35,439 nt of DNA, taken from contig NZ_VFUA01000067.1 of NCBI RefSeq assembly GCF_006440735.1, positions 1-35,439 of the forward strand. The letters run 5' to 3'. The translations under genes were made by a program, and so were the position numbers. The stretch's first letter is position 1; every line of letters starts with the position of its first letter. Below the pieces are notes generated by a model. The model was not told where the DNA came from. It was given only the letters and a program-made list of their open reading frames with translations, and made no database searches. This document shows, in pieces, positions 1-8,228 of this stretch. This stretch comes from Mesorhizobium sp. B2-7-1 (lineage in GTDB: Bacteria; Pseudomonadota; Alphaproteobacteria; Rhizobiales; Rhizobiaceae).

Positions 1-27
1 AATGCACTCGCTCGATAGCATGCAAAA

Positions 28-65
28 CTGTTCGCGATGTCCTCGCACACCTGTTCGCGATGTCC
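28..65. repeat. 15-bp direct repeat, two copies
   Basis: The 15-mer CTGTTCGCGATGTCC occurs exactly at 28-42 and again at 51-65, a period of 23 bases. No gene is associated with it. It could be the edge of a repeat or mobile element that continues outside the window. Confidence 0.6.
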
Positions 66-77
66 CCAGTCCAAACA

Positions 78-212
78 CCCTTGTGGGAGAAGGTGGATCG
101 GCGCGCAGCGCCGAGACGGTTGAGGGGTGTTTCCAGCGGAGTGAAACGTTAGCATTCCCTGGAACACCCCTCATCCGACCGAGCTTCGCTCAGCCACCTT
201 CTCCCACAAGGG
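78..212. repeat. long intergenic palindromic repeat
   Basis: A perfect 19-bp inverted repeat (78-96 and 194-212, arm CCCTTGTGGGAGAAGGTGG) encloses a second, nearly perfect inner pair (121-136 and 159-173, one extra T in the left arm). The whole can fold into a hairpin of about 135 bases. It resembles the extragenic palindromes (RIME-like) scattered through rhizobial genomes. The family assignment is from memory; the symmetry is seen directly. Confidence 0.75.
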
Positions 213-348
213 GAGAAGGGAGAGACCCTCCTGTCACGCAACCATCACGTTCGCGTCCTAGACCGCTCGACGGCAAGGGTAGGCCGTATCGTCGATGCCA
301 CGCCCTTCTGAGCCAATGGTCGCTCTGCTCGTCAAGAAGGGGATATCG

Positions 349-1824
349 ATGAAACATCTCAACCGAACCGTCGCGCTCGGCGTGGCACTTGCCCTGTTCA
401 CCGCTCTGACCCCGGCGCTCGCCGACGGCGTCGCCTATGTCAACAAGGGGTTGGTCGGCATCGGCCGCATTCCGGCCAGCCAGAAGGACAAGTTCGGCGA
501 GACCTTCGGTTCGGGCTCCGGCATGTCGATCGACACCAAGGGCTGGGCGCGCGACGGCGCGGGCTATAAGGGCTCGCTCTGGCTGCTGCCGGACCGCGGC
601 TATAACGTCGTCGGCACGACCGACTATCGCCCGCGCCTCAACACGATCGCGATCGAGCTGGCGCCGACCGCTCCAGGTGCCGCGCCCGCCGCCGGGCAGG
701 AACAGACCGGCGTCAAGGCGACGCTTGCCGACACCATGCTTCTGACCGACGACAAGGGCGCCGATACCACTGGCCTCGATCCTCTGAACGGCGTGCGGCC
801 GGCCGCCGGCGACATGCCCATCCTGCCGCAGGCCGACAACGGCAAGCTGGCGCTGGACGACGAAGCGATCGTGCGGCTGCCCGACGGCACCATGTTCATC
901 TCCGACGAATATGGACCCAACATCTACCGCTTCTCGGCCGAAGGTCGCCTGATGTCGGCGACGCAGCCGCCCGCGGCCCTGGTGCCGATGCGCCACGGCA
1001 AGCCGAACTTCGCTTCTGACAATCCCGGGCCGGGCGCCGCCGAGCCCGATCCGAAGGATCCCGAGACCGGCCGCCAGAACAACCAGGGCCTCGAAGGCAT
1101 GTCGATGACGCCGGACGGCAAGTTCCTGATCGCCGTGCTGCAGTCGGCGGCCCGCCAGGACGGCGGCGATTCCGGCTCGACCCGCCAGAACACCCGCGCG
1201 CTGGTCTATGATGCTTCCGACCTCGCTCACCTCAAGCTGGCGCACGAATATGTCGTGCCGCTGCCGGTGTTCAAGGACGCCAAGGGCAAGACCAAGGTCG
1301 CCGCGCAGAGCGAGATCGTCGCGCTCTCCGACAAGAGCTTCCTGATGCTGGCGCGCGACTCGGGCAACGGCCAGGGGCTGAAGGGCGACGAGTCCCTCTA
1401 TCGCAAGATCGAGATCGTCGACCTTTCCGCCGCGACCGACATCGCCAACGGTCCGTTCGATGCCGCCGACAAGCCGGTCGCGCCCAAGGGCGTCGTTGAC
1501 CCGTCGGTGACGCCTGCCAAGCTCACCTCCTTCATCGACATGAACGACAAGGGCGAGCTCGGCCGCTTCGGCCTTCACAATGGCGCGCCGAACGACAAGG
1601 ACAATCTCTCGGAGAAATGGGAAGCAATGTCACTGGTCTCCGTGCTCGACCCGAAGCTGCCCGACGACTATTTCCTGTTCGTCGCCAACGACAACGACTT
1701 CCTCACCCAGGACGGCTTCCAGGTCGGCGCGCCCTACAAGGCCGAGGACGGCGCCGATGTCGACACCACCTTCCTGGTCTATCAGGTCACCTTGCCTGGC
1801 CTTTCCGGCAACACCACCCAGTAA
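349..1824 (+). CDS. secreted esterase-like activity of phytase family protein
   Basis: The 491-residue product starts with a clear Sec signal peptide: MKHLNR, a hydrophobic core, and an ALA site near residue 25. It should act in the periplasm or outside the cell. The rest has the character of the phytase-like esterase family (PF13449), a beta-propeller-like fold. Typical stretches are WLLPDRGYNVVGTTDYRPR near residues 82-100 and the acidic SDEYGPNIYRF motif. Substrate is unknown; members are annotated as phosphate ester hydrolases without firm biochemistry. The start at 349 is preferred over an ATG at 295 because it begins the signal peptide and follows a purine-rich AAGAAGGGG site. It appears monocistronic; the MATE gene follows after about 100 bases. 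Confidence 0.8.
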   Translation: MKHLNRTVALGVALALFTALTPALADGVAYVNKGLVGIGRIPASQKDKFGETFGSGSGMSIDTKGWARDGAGYKGSLWLLPDRGYNVVGTTDYRPRLNTIAIELAPTAPGAAPAAGQEQTGVKATLADTMLLTDDKGADTTGLDPLNGVRPAAGDMPILPQADNGKLALDDEAIVRLPDGTMFISDEYGPNIYRFSAEGRLMSATQPPAALVPMRHGKPNFASDNPGPGAAEPDPKDPETGRQNNQGLEGMSMTPDGKFLIAVLQSAARQDGGDSGSTRQNTRALVYDASDLAHLKLAHEYVVPLPVFKDAKGKTKVAAQSEIVALSDKSFLMLARDSGNGQGLKGDESLYRKIEIVDLSAATDIANGPFDAADKPVAPKGVVDPSVTPAKLTSFIDMNDKGELGRFGLHNGAPNDKDNLSEKWEAMSLVSVLDPKLPDDYFLFVANDNDFLTQDGFQVGAPYKAEDGADVDTTFLVYQVTLPGLSGNTTQ

Positions 1825-1926
1825 TGGGACACGGGCGGCGGCGGCAGCCGTTGCCAAGCGTAATGGGATGCATGAGCGTCAGGCCTGCGATAGCATCGCG
1901 GGCCTGATTCATTTTCAGTGCCCACC

Positions 1927-3411
1927 ATGGATAACAACATGGATGACAAAAAGCCCGCCCGCCGGCGGACCCACGACCTGACCAGCGGCCCGATCCCGCG
2001 CACGCTGCTGTTGTTTGCGCTGCCGGTGCTGGGCTCCAACGTGCTGCAGTCGCTCAACGGCTCGATCAACGCGGTCTGGGTCGGCCGCTTCCTCGGCGAG
2101 GCGGCGCTTACCGCGACCTCCAACGCCAATCTGGTGCTGTTCCTGATCCTCGGCACGGTCTTCGGCATTGGCATGGCGGCGACTATCCTGGTGGCCCAGT
2201 CGGTCGGCGCCCGCGACCTCCCCGAGGCCCGGCGTATCGTCGGCACCAGCGCCACCTTCTTCTTCCTCATCTCGGTCGTGTTCGCCGTCTGCGGCTGGAT
2301 CTGGGTCGACGCCATCCTGACCGGGCTCGGCACGCCGGCCGATGCCTTGCCGCTGGCGCGCGCATACTTACGCATCATCTTCGTCGCCGTGCCGATGATG
2401 AACCTGTTGTCCTTCGTCATGACCGTGCTGCGCGGCGCCGGCGATTCGCGCACCCCGTTTGTCTTCATGGCACTGGCGGTCGTCCTTGACGTCGTGCTCA
2501 ATCCGCTGCTGATCCGCGGCATCGGCCCCTTCCCCGCGCTCGGCATTGCCGGCTCGGCGACGTCGACATTGATAGGTCAGACGGTGAGCGTGATCGCCAT
2601 CCTGATCGTGCTCTATGTGCGCAAACATCCGCTGCGGCTGGCTGGCAGCGATCTCGCCTTGCTCAAGCCGGACCCGGCGCTGCTGCGCATCGTCGTCTTC
2701 AAGGGCATTCCGATGGGGCTGCAGATGATCGTCATCTCGGCCGCGGCATTGACCGTGATGGGCATCGTCAATTCCTACGGATCGCAGGTCGCGGCCGCTT
2801 ACGGCATCGCAGCCCAGCTCTGGACCTATATCCAGATGCCGGCTCTGGCGATCGGCGCCGCTGTCTCCTCGATGGCGGCACAAAATGTCGGCGCCGGGCG
2901 CTGGGACCGCATCGGCAAGGTTGCGGCGTCCGGCGTCGGCTTCAACCTGGTGCTGACCGGCGCGCTGGTGGCGCTGCTTTTCGTCTTCGACCGCCCGGTG
3001 CTCAGCCTTTTCCTCATCGGCGACAGCGCCGCGATCGACATCGCCGCGCACATCAACAAGGTGGCGTCCTGGTCGTTCATCCTGTTCGGCGTCACCATCG
3101 TGCTGTTCGCCACGGTGCGCGCCACCGGTGCCGTCATGCCGCCGCTGATCATCCTGATCATCTCGGTGCTGATCATCCGCACCGGCTTCGCCTATTCCAT
3201 GCGCAGCGTCATCGGCCAGGAAGCGCTGTGGTGGAGCTTTCCGGCCGGCTCGATCGCTTCGCTGGTGCTGGCCGCCGCCTATTATCGCTTCGGCCGTTGG
3301 CGGACCATGCATATGATCGAAGACCGGCCGGCCGCGGGCGAGCCGCCCGACACCGGCCTCGGCGTGCCGCGCCAGCGCGCGCAACTGCTGCCGGAGCCAC
3401 CGAACAGCTAA
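1927..3411 (+). CDS. MATE family efflux transporter
   Basis: A 494-residue inner-membrane protein with about twelve hydrophobic segments arranged as two MatE halves. The first half carries the family motif NAVWVGRFLGEAALTA near residues 48-63; the second begins with the FKGIPMGLQMIVISAAALTV region. MATE proteins export cationic drugs, dyes or metabolites in exchange for sodium ions or protons. The ATG at 1927 is chosen over a GTG at 1918; neither has a strong ribosome-binding site. The C-terminal tail is hydrophilic and proline-rich. The gene ends two bases before the convergent MFS gene. Substrate cannot be inferred. Confidence 0.9.
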   Translation: MDNNMDDKKPARRRTHDLTSGPIPRTLLLFALPVLGSNVLQSLNGSINAVWVGRFLGEAALTATSNANLVLFLILGTVFGIGMAATILVAQSVGARDLPEARRIVGTSATFFFLISVVFAVCGWIWVDAILTGLGTPADALPLARAYLRIIFVAVPMMNLLSFVMTVLRGAGDSRTPFVFMALAVVLDVVLNPLLIRGIGPFPALGIAGSATSTLIGQTVSVIAILIVLYVRKHPLRLAGSDLALLKPDPALLRIVVFKGIPMGLQMIVISAAALTVMGIVNSYGSQVAAAYGIAAQLWTYIQMPALAIGAAVSSMAAQNVGAGRWDRIGKVAASGVGFNLVLTGALVALLFVFDRPVLSLFLIGDSAAIDIAAHINKVASWSFILFGVTIVLFATVRATGAVMPPLIILIISVLIIRTGFAYSMRSVIGQEALWWSFPAGSIASLVLAAAYYRFGRWRTMHMIEDRPAAGEPPDTGLGVPRQRAQLLPEPPNS

Positions 3412-3413
3412 CG

Positions 3414-4622
3414 CTACCGCGCGTATCTGGCGCCGAAGCCGAGCGCCACCAGCGAGAAGACGATGATCATGCCGGCAAAAGCCAGGCTTGCCGTGGTTGC
3501 GTTTGCCAGGCTCGACAGGATGCCGATGCCGATCACCGGCAGCGCGTTGCCGCAGAAGCAGCAGATGAAGAAGGCCGACACGACCTCGGCGCGGCGGTCG
3601 GCGGGCGCGATCTGATTGACCACTTGCAAGCCGCCGCGATAGCCGAGCGCCGCCGCCACGCCGCAGACCGCCGTCGCGGCGATCATAAGCGCCATCGATG
3701 CGTAGACCTGCGCCGCCACGACCAGCGCCACGGCGGGGATCATCAGCGCCAGCGCCGCGAGCATGGTGGAGCGGCTGGAGAGCCAGGCGGTGGCGACGAT
3801 GGTGATGGCCGCCACGATCGACAGCTCGAAGAAAAGCCCGCCGGCCTCGGCGTGATTGGTTGCATGGAGCTGCTGTGCTAGGATGCTCGGCGCCAGCGCG
3901 GCATAGAAGCCGACCAGCGCCATGGCGCCGAAACCGGTCACCGCCGGCGCCACGAATTGCGCGCGGATATCGTCGGGCACCGAAAGCCGTGGCCGAAGCG
4001 ACACGTCGGAGAACCGTCCCGGCCTGGTGACGGTTTCCCGCGTGCGCCAGATCAGCAGGGTGACCAGCGCAAGCAGGAGGAGATAGACGGCAAATGTCAG
4101 CCTGAGCGGCCATGGCGCGTATTGTGCGAGCAATCCCGACATGAGCGCGCCGACCCCGAGGCCGACGAAGTTGGTGCTGGTGGCGATGACGGCGGCGCGC
4201 GACTTGTCCTTGCCCTCGATCAGTTCGGCGAGCCACGCGGTTCCGGCGCCCGCGCCGATACCGATGCCGAGCCCGCTGAGGATGCGGGCGATGTCGAGCC
4301 AGGCGAGGTTTTCGGCAAAGAGGAAAGACAGCGCGCTGACCAGCGCAACCGCCATCGCGGCGAGTGCCGCAGGGCGGCGTCCGACGGCATCGGACAGGCG
4401 GCCAAAAAACAGCAGCGCCGCCAGGTTGCCGACGACGTAGACCGCATAGACCAGCGTCAGCGTGATCTGCGAGAAGCCGAAGGCCTGCTTGTAGATCACG
4501 TAGAGCGGCGTCAGCGCGGTGCTGCCGGCAAAAAGCACGGCGATCATGGCGGCGACGGCGGCCTTTGCGGCGCCCCCGCCAAGTTCATTGTCACGCGTCA
4601 TGGTCTGAGCGTAGCTGGTCAT
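3414..4622 (-). CDS. MFS transporter
   Basis: A 402-residue protein of about twelve transmembrane segments belonging to the major facilitator superfamily. The loop after segment 2 reads FFGRLSDAVGRRPAA, the classic MFS signature A. An acidic-basic cytoplasmic loop lies in the middle (RTRETVTRPGRFSDVSLRPR). The start at 4622 is preferred over one nine codons upstream because GGAGGT stands four bases before this ATG. It is convergent with the MATE gene and divergent from the TMEM175-like gene. The substrate is unknown; an efflux role is plausible but only inferred. Confidence 0.88.
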   Translation of the reverse strand: MTSYAQTMTRDNELGGGAAKAAVAAMIAVLFAGSTALTPLYVIYKQAFGFSQITLTLVYAVYVVGNLAALLFFGRLSDAVGRRPAALAAMAVALVSALSFLFAENLAWLDIARILSGLGIGIGAGAGTAWLAELIEGKDKSRAAVIATSTNFVGLGVGALMSGLLAQYAPWPLRLTFAVYLLLLALVTLLIWRTRETVTRPGRFSDVSLRPRLSVPDDIRAQFVAPAVTGFGAMALVGFYAALAPSILAQQLHATNHAEAGGLFFELSIVAAITIVATAWLSSRSTMLAALALMIPAVALVVAAQVYASMALMIAATAVCGVAAALGYRGGLQVVNQIAPADRRAEVVSAFFICCFCGNALPVIGIGILSSLANATTASLAFAGMIIVFSLVALGFGARYAR

Positions 4623-4760
4623 GGCGACCTCCGGCGGCTGCAAGCCCAACGCCTAGTTAATGACGGCTGTTCCAGCCGGCGAACGCCCTCCTGACAATTC
4701 TGGCAGGATGGCCAGGCGCCGCGTCCTCCCGTAACGTCTGCCCGGAGTGAGGGAGGAATC

Positions 4761-5336
4761 ATGGGCAAGGGACGGGTCGAGGCATTCACCGATGGCGTCG
4801 TCGCCATCATCATCACCATCATGGTGCTGGAGCTGAAAGTGCCGCATGGCGAAGATTTCTCGGCGCTCGTGCCGCTGTGGCCGATCTTCTTCTGCTATGT
4901 GCTGTCCTTCATCAATGTCGGTATCTACTGGAACAATCTGCACAACATGTTCCACACCGTGCAGCGCGTCGACGGACGCGTCCTGTGGGCCAATCTGAAC
5001 CTTCTGTTCTGGCTGTCGCTGATGCCGGTGACCACGGCGTTCATGGGAGAGAACCACTTCGCGCCCGCGCCGGTCGCCGTCTATGGCATCGACCTCGCGC
5101 TTTGCGCCGTCGCCTACACCATCCTGGTCATCAAGCTTCGTCATCTGCACGGCGTCGACACGACCTTCGCCAAGGCAGTCGGCCATGACAAAAAGGGCAA
5201 GATCTCGCTGGCGCTCTATATCGTTGCCGTGCTGCTGAGCTTCTTCAACCAATGGATCAGCGTGGCGATCTATGTGCTGGTGGCGGCCGTCTGGTTCGCG
5301 CCGGACAAGCGCTTCGAGAGGCTGATCGAAAAATAG
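4761..5336 (+). CDS. TMEM175 (DUF1211) family integral membrane protein, putative potassium channel
   Basis: A 191-residue membrane protein with about six hydrophobic segments. It opens with RVEAFTDGVVAIIITI (residues 5-20), matching the R-x3-F-S/T-D-G signature in the first helix of the TMEM175/DUF1211 family (PF06736). Bacterial members of about 200 residues form tetrameric potassium-permeable channels in which hydrophobic residues of helix 1 line the filter. The pore role here is by family only. GGGAGG lies four bases before the ATG. The upstream neighbour is divergent; the downstream small gene is convergent, three bases away. Confidence 0.85.
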   Translation: MGKGRVEAFTDGVVAIIITIMVLELKVPHGEDFSALVPLWPIFFCYVLSFINVGIYWNNLHNMFHTVQRVDGRVLWANLNLLFWLSLMPVTTAFMGENHFAPAPVAVYGIDLALCAVAYTILVIKLRHLHGVDTTFAKAVGHDKKGKISLALYIVAVLLSFFNQWISVAIYVLVAAVWFAPDKRFERLIEK

Positions 5337-5339
5337 GAC

Positions 5340-5621
5340 CTACTTGCGCATCGCCTTCAGTTTCTCCGCCGCCGAGGCGGCAAGGTCGGCATAGCGTTCC
5401 TCCAGCCGTTCGGCCGCCTTGATGACCGGAAAGTCGTGGCCGAACTTTTCCAGGGCGAGACGCAGCTTCTCGGCGAAATCGGCGTGCTTTTCCAGCGCCG
5501 AAAACAACGTCTTCACCTGCGCTTCGTCGATGTCGGGATTGGCGAGCATCTTCGGCACCTCGCGGCCCATCTGGTCGCCGTTGGCGGTCTGCTCCTTCAG
5601 GATTCCGATCCAGTCGGTCAA
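5340..5621 (-). CDS. small conserved-looking protein of unknown function, TTG start
   Basis: I do not recognise this 93-residue protein. It is soluble, rich in Ala, Leu, Glu and Lys, with no signal peptide or membrane segment. It is likely all-helical: heptad-like patterning runs from about residue 30 to the end, and the tail is LAASAAEKLKAMRK. The start is TTG at 5621; AAGGAG lies eight bases upstream and no ATG or GTG is nearby. Its stop lies three bases from the convergent TMEM175-like gene. The 23-bp tandem repeat begins about 45 bases upstream of its start. Confidence 0.6.
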   Translation of the reverse strand: MTDWIGILKEQTANGDQMGREVPKMLANPDIDEAQVKTLFSALEKHADFAEKLRLALEKFGHDFPVIKAAERLEERYADLAASAAEKLKAMRK

Positions 5622-5667
5622 ATGTCGAACTCCTTTTCAGGACAACATGCGCGGCGGGCGCTGCAAC

Positions 5668-5744
5668 GGTCAACCCGTTGCGGCAACCGCGGTCAACCGG
5701 TTGCCGCCATTGCGGTCAACCCGTTGCCGCTCCTGCGGTCAACC
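5668..5744. repeat. 23-bp tandem repeat, 3 full units plus a partial fourth
   Basis: GGTCAACC starts at 5668, 5691, 5714 and 5737, an exact 23-base period. Three full units read roughly GGTCAACCCGTTGCCGCnnn; the fourth stops after GGTCAACC. Each unit contains a small dyad of the type CAACCGGTTG, perfect at 5693-5702. It lies between the divergent genes at 5621 and 5818. Confidence 0.75.
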
Positions 5745-5817
5745 ATCGGGATGGACCGGCCTTGCCTCGGCGGCGCCTCGCGTTAAGTTCGGCCCGACCC
5801 GAACCAGGATAAAAATC

Positions 5818-6684
5818 ATGACCAGCGACGCCCAGATCCAGACCGCCCTGCCCGCTTTCGCCTCCGGCAATGTCGCCGTCATCACCGGCGGCGCCAGCGG
5901 CATCGGCCTTGCCGCCGCGAAACGCTTCGCGGCGATGGGCATGAAGGTGGTGCTTGCCGATATCGGCGGCATGCGCCTCGACCAGGCAAGAGAGGCGGTC
6001 GCGGCGATCGCCGGCGACGATGCCGTGCTTCCGATCCCCACCGACGTCTCCAAGGGAGAAGAGGTCGACCGGCTGGCGGACCTCGCCAACGGCGCCTTCG
6101 GCGCGGTGTCGGTGCTGATGAACAATGCCGGCGTCGGCAACAATCCGGGCAAGCCCTGGGAGAACCGCGACGCCTGGAAGCGGCTGCTCGACATCAATTT
6201 CTGGGGCGTCGTGCATGGCGTCGAGGCCTTCGCGCCGCGCATGCTCGCGGCGGGCGAACCGGGCCTGATCATCAACACCGGGTCCAAGCAGGGCATCACC
6301 ACGCCGCCCGGCAACCTCGCCTACAACGTTTCCAAGGCCGGCGTGAAGACTTTTACCGAAGGGCTGGCGCACGCGCTGCGCAACGAGCCTGGAGCCAGGG
6401 TGTCCGCGCATCTGCTGATCCCCGGCTTCACCTATACCGGCCTGACCGAAGGCGCGACGGAAAAGCCCGCCGGCGCCTGGACCGGCGAGCAGGTGATCGA
6501 CTTCATGCTGAAATCGCTGATGGACGACGACTTCTACATCCTTTGCCCCGACAACGACGTCGCGCGGCCGACGGATGAAAAGCGCATGGCCTGGGCGATC
6601 GGCGACATCATCGAGAACCGCCCTGCTTTGTCGCGCTGGCATCCCGATCACAAGGATGCGTTCGCGGCCTTTATGAACCGCTGA
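5818..6684 (+). CDS. SDR family NAD(P)-dependent oxidoreductase
   Basis: A 288-residue short-chain dehydrogenase/reductase. The nucleotide-binding motif TGGASGIG is at 23-30, an Asp at 48 after the second strand favours NAD, NNAG is at 102-105, and the catalytic set is Ser156, Tyr169 and Lys173 (YNVSK). The C-terminal 70 residues are longer than in classical 250-residue SDRs and end in a WHPDHKDAFAAFMNR tail. The substrate cannot be told. ATG at 5818 follows an AGGA at 5806-5809. It lies downstream of the 23-bp tandem repeat and is convergent with the iron permease family gene. Confidence 0.88.
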   Translation: MTSDAQIQTALPAFASGNVAVITGGASGIGLAAAKRFAAMGMKVVLADIGGMRLDQAREAVAAIAGDDAVLPIPTDVSKGEEVDRLADLANGAFGAVSVLMNNAGVGNNPGKPWENRDAWKRLLDINFWGVVHGVEAFAPRMLAAGEPGLIINTGSKQGITTPPGNLAYNVSKAGVKTFTEGLAHALRNEPGARVSAHLLIPGFTYTGLTEGATEKPAGAWTGEQVIDFMLKSLMDDDFYILCPDNDVARPTDEKRMAWAIGDIIENRPALSRWHPDHKDAFAAFMNR

Positions 6685-6692
6685 CGGCTCTC

Positions 6693-7187
6693 TCAAGCCG
6701 CCGCCTTCTTCTTCGAGGCGTTCTTCCCGGCCGCAGGCTTCTTTGCGGCCGCGCCGCCGGTCTTGGGCGCATGCCCGGTACCGTTCTTTCCGGCCACGGC
6801 CTTCTTGGCCGCCGTTTCCGCGATCTTGCGGCCATGCCGCTTTGCCGCCGCCTCGCATTTGTCGCGGATTTCCTCGACCTCGGATTCCGTCAGGTGCTCG
6901 ATGCCGATGAAATGATTGTGGGCGCGGCTGACCCTGATCAGCTCGTCCAGCTTGGCCTGGATCGCCGCGCCGTCGCGGTTCTGCGTGTTCTGGATCAGGA
7001 ACACCATCAGGAAGGTTATGATGGTGGTGCCGGTGTTGATGACCAGTTGCCAGGTGTCCGAGAACCCGAAGACCGGGCCGCTCGCCGCCCATGCAACCAC
7101 GATCAGCACGCAGATGGCGAAGGTCGGCGGCAGGCCCGCCAGATGCGCCACCCTGTTGGCTATCGTGGTGAAAACCCTTTCGATCAT
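6693..7187 (-). CDS. low affinity iron permease family protein with Lys/Ala-rich tail
   Basis: A 164-residue protein with two membrane segments (about residues 20-40 and 47-67) followed by IQNTQNRD, the signature of the low affinity iron permease family (PF04120, Fet4-like). Bacterial members are short, and iron transport is not proven for them. The last 45 residues are a low-complexity tail of Lys, Ala and Gly (AAAKKPAAGKNASKKKAAA). The start at 7187 follows GAGGA and opens the recognisable family sequence; a longer upstream frame has no family character. Confidence 0.8.
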   Translation of the reverse strand: MIERVFTTIANRVAHLAGLPPTFAICVLIVVAWAASGPVFGFSDTWQLVINTGTTIITFLMVFLIQNTQNRDGAAIQAKLDELIRVSRAHNHFIGIEHLTESEVEEIRDKCEAAAKRHGRKIAETAAKKAVAGKNGTGHAPKTGGAAAKKPAAGKNASKKKAAA

Positions 7188-7517
7188 GCAAATCCTCGAA
7201 AACCGTGGACACGCGGACATTTGCGAAGAAACAAACTGCCGCTGCTTGCGGTTCCCAGGGATTGAACTTTCTTGGCCACAGCCGGTCGCAATCGGATGCA
7301 CGCAAGAAGCGCAGCCGCGTGAAAAACCACCTTATCGGTTTGTTTGCGATAGTGCCGAGGCAGGCAAAGAAGCCTGTTCCTTCCGCTTCACGGCGGTTTA
7401 CCTCCAGCCCCTTCCGCTGCGCCACCCCCGCATGGCGGAAGGGGCAACAATCCCCAAGAACAAGCGTAGCATCCAGACAGCGCCGTCATGCTTCTTGACG
7501 GCGTTCTCTGCTGCGGG
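7188..7517. other. intergenic region of about 330 bases
   Basis: No gene is visible. It contains a perfect 11-bp inverted repeat, GCCCCTTCCGC at 7407-7417 and its complement at 7435-7445, with a 17-base loop. The right side holds the 3' end of the acetyltransferase transcript and the left side the promoter region of the iron permease family gene. No T-run follows the hairpin, so it is not a classical terminator. Confidence 0.5.
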
Positions 7518-8159
7518 TCAGTGGGTATTATCTTCCCAGCGGTCGAGGAAGGCTTCGATCGGCATGGCCTGCATGTCGGGGATTGCGCGCGCCAGTTTCT
7601 CCGGCGCCCAGTCCCACCAGGCGAGCGCTTCGATGCGCGCCGCGACAGCCGCCGGGAACCGCTGGCGCAGCGGCTTGGCCGGAACGCCGGCGACGATCGT
7701 GTAGGGCGCGACGTCGTGCGTCACCACTGCATTGGCGCCGATGACGGCGCCGTTGCCGATCGCAACGCCCGGCATGATGACCGCGCCGTGGCCGATCCAG
7801 ACATCGTGGCCGACGCTGACCGGTTTTGCCTGCCGCCGCGCGCGGAATTCCGTGTCGACGCCCAGCCAGCGGAAATACTCGTTCGGCCGGTAGCTGACCT
7901 TGTGCTGCGTCAGCCGCTCGATCGGATGCTCGAGCGCGTTGATGCGGCTGTTCGCGGCGATCGAGCAGAACTTGCCGATCGTCGTGTAGATCGCCTCGCA
8001 ATGACGCTCGAAATAGGAGAAGTCGCCGACGCTCACCTCGCGCAGGATCACCCGCTCGCCGATCGAGGCATAGCGGCCGAGCTTGCAGCCTTTGAGCTCC
8101 GCGGTCGGATGGATGCGCGGCTCGGGATCCTTGAGGACGAGGTTTTCAGGACGGTCCAT
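7518..8159 (-). CDS. hexapeptide-repeat acetyltransferase, phosphonate-associated type
   Basis: A 213-residue left-handed beta-helix acyltransferase. Hexapeptide turns run at about residues 15-50 (HPTAELKGCKLGRYASIGE) and again at 117-155 (VGHDVWIGHGAVIMPGVAIG). Between them is an insert with EHPIERLTQH, as in xenobiotic acetyltransferases whose catalytic base is a His. IYTTIGKFCSIAANSRIN and the closing ALAWWDW match the family often found in phosphonate (phn) clusters, the TIGR03308 type. No phn gene is near, so its substrate here is open. ATG at 8159 lacks a strong ribosome-binding site. Confidence 0.82.
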   Translation of the reverse strand: MDRPENLVLKDPEPRIHPTAELKGCKLGRYASIGERVILREVSVGDFSYFERHCEAIYTTIGKFCSIAANSRINALEHPIERLTQHKVSYRPNEYFRWLGVDTEFRARRQAKPVSVGHDVWIGHGAVIMPGVAIGNGAVIGANAVVTHDVAPYTIVAGVPAKPLRQRFPAAVAARIEALAWWDWAPEKLARAIPDMQAMPIEAFLDRWEDNTH

Positions 8160-8228
8160 GACGCGGCTTTACGCTGGCGGGGACGCCCCCGCAAGCGCGA
8201 CCTGCCCCCGGCCAAGCCTGTCGGGAAG

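Larger units (their letters stand above)
1..348. other. gene-free left edge with repeats
   Basis: No convincing gene is seen before the phytase-like gene that starts at 349. The stretch holds a 15-bp direct repeat (28-42 and 51-65), a long palindromic repeat (78-212) and about 130 bases without recognisable structure that must contain the promoter of the gene at 349. Open frames here are in repeat sequence and have no protein-like character. Confidence 0.6.

Noticed and set aside
2368..4236. 622-codon open frame on the minus strand across the MATE and MFS genes
   Set aside because: It is antisense to one real membrane protein gene and out of frame within another. Its translation is rich in Arg, His and Asp with no domain, the usual shadow of high-GC coding sequence.
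5668..5744. CRISPR array
   Set aside because: The 23-base units follow each other directly with no unique spacers, and no cas gene is present.
7407..7445. Perfect 11-bp inverted repeat as a rho-independent terminator
   Set aside because: The loop is 17 bases and no T-run follows on either strand; more likely a repeat remnant.
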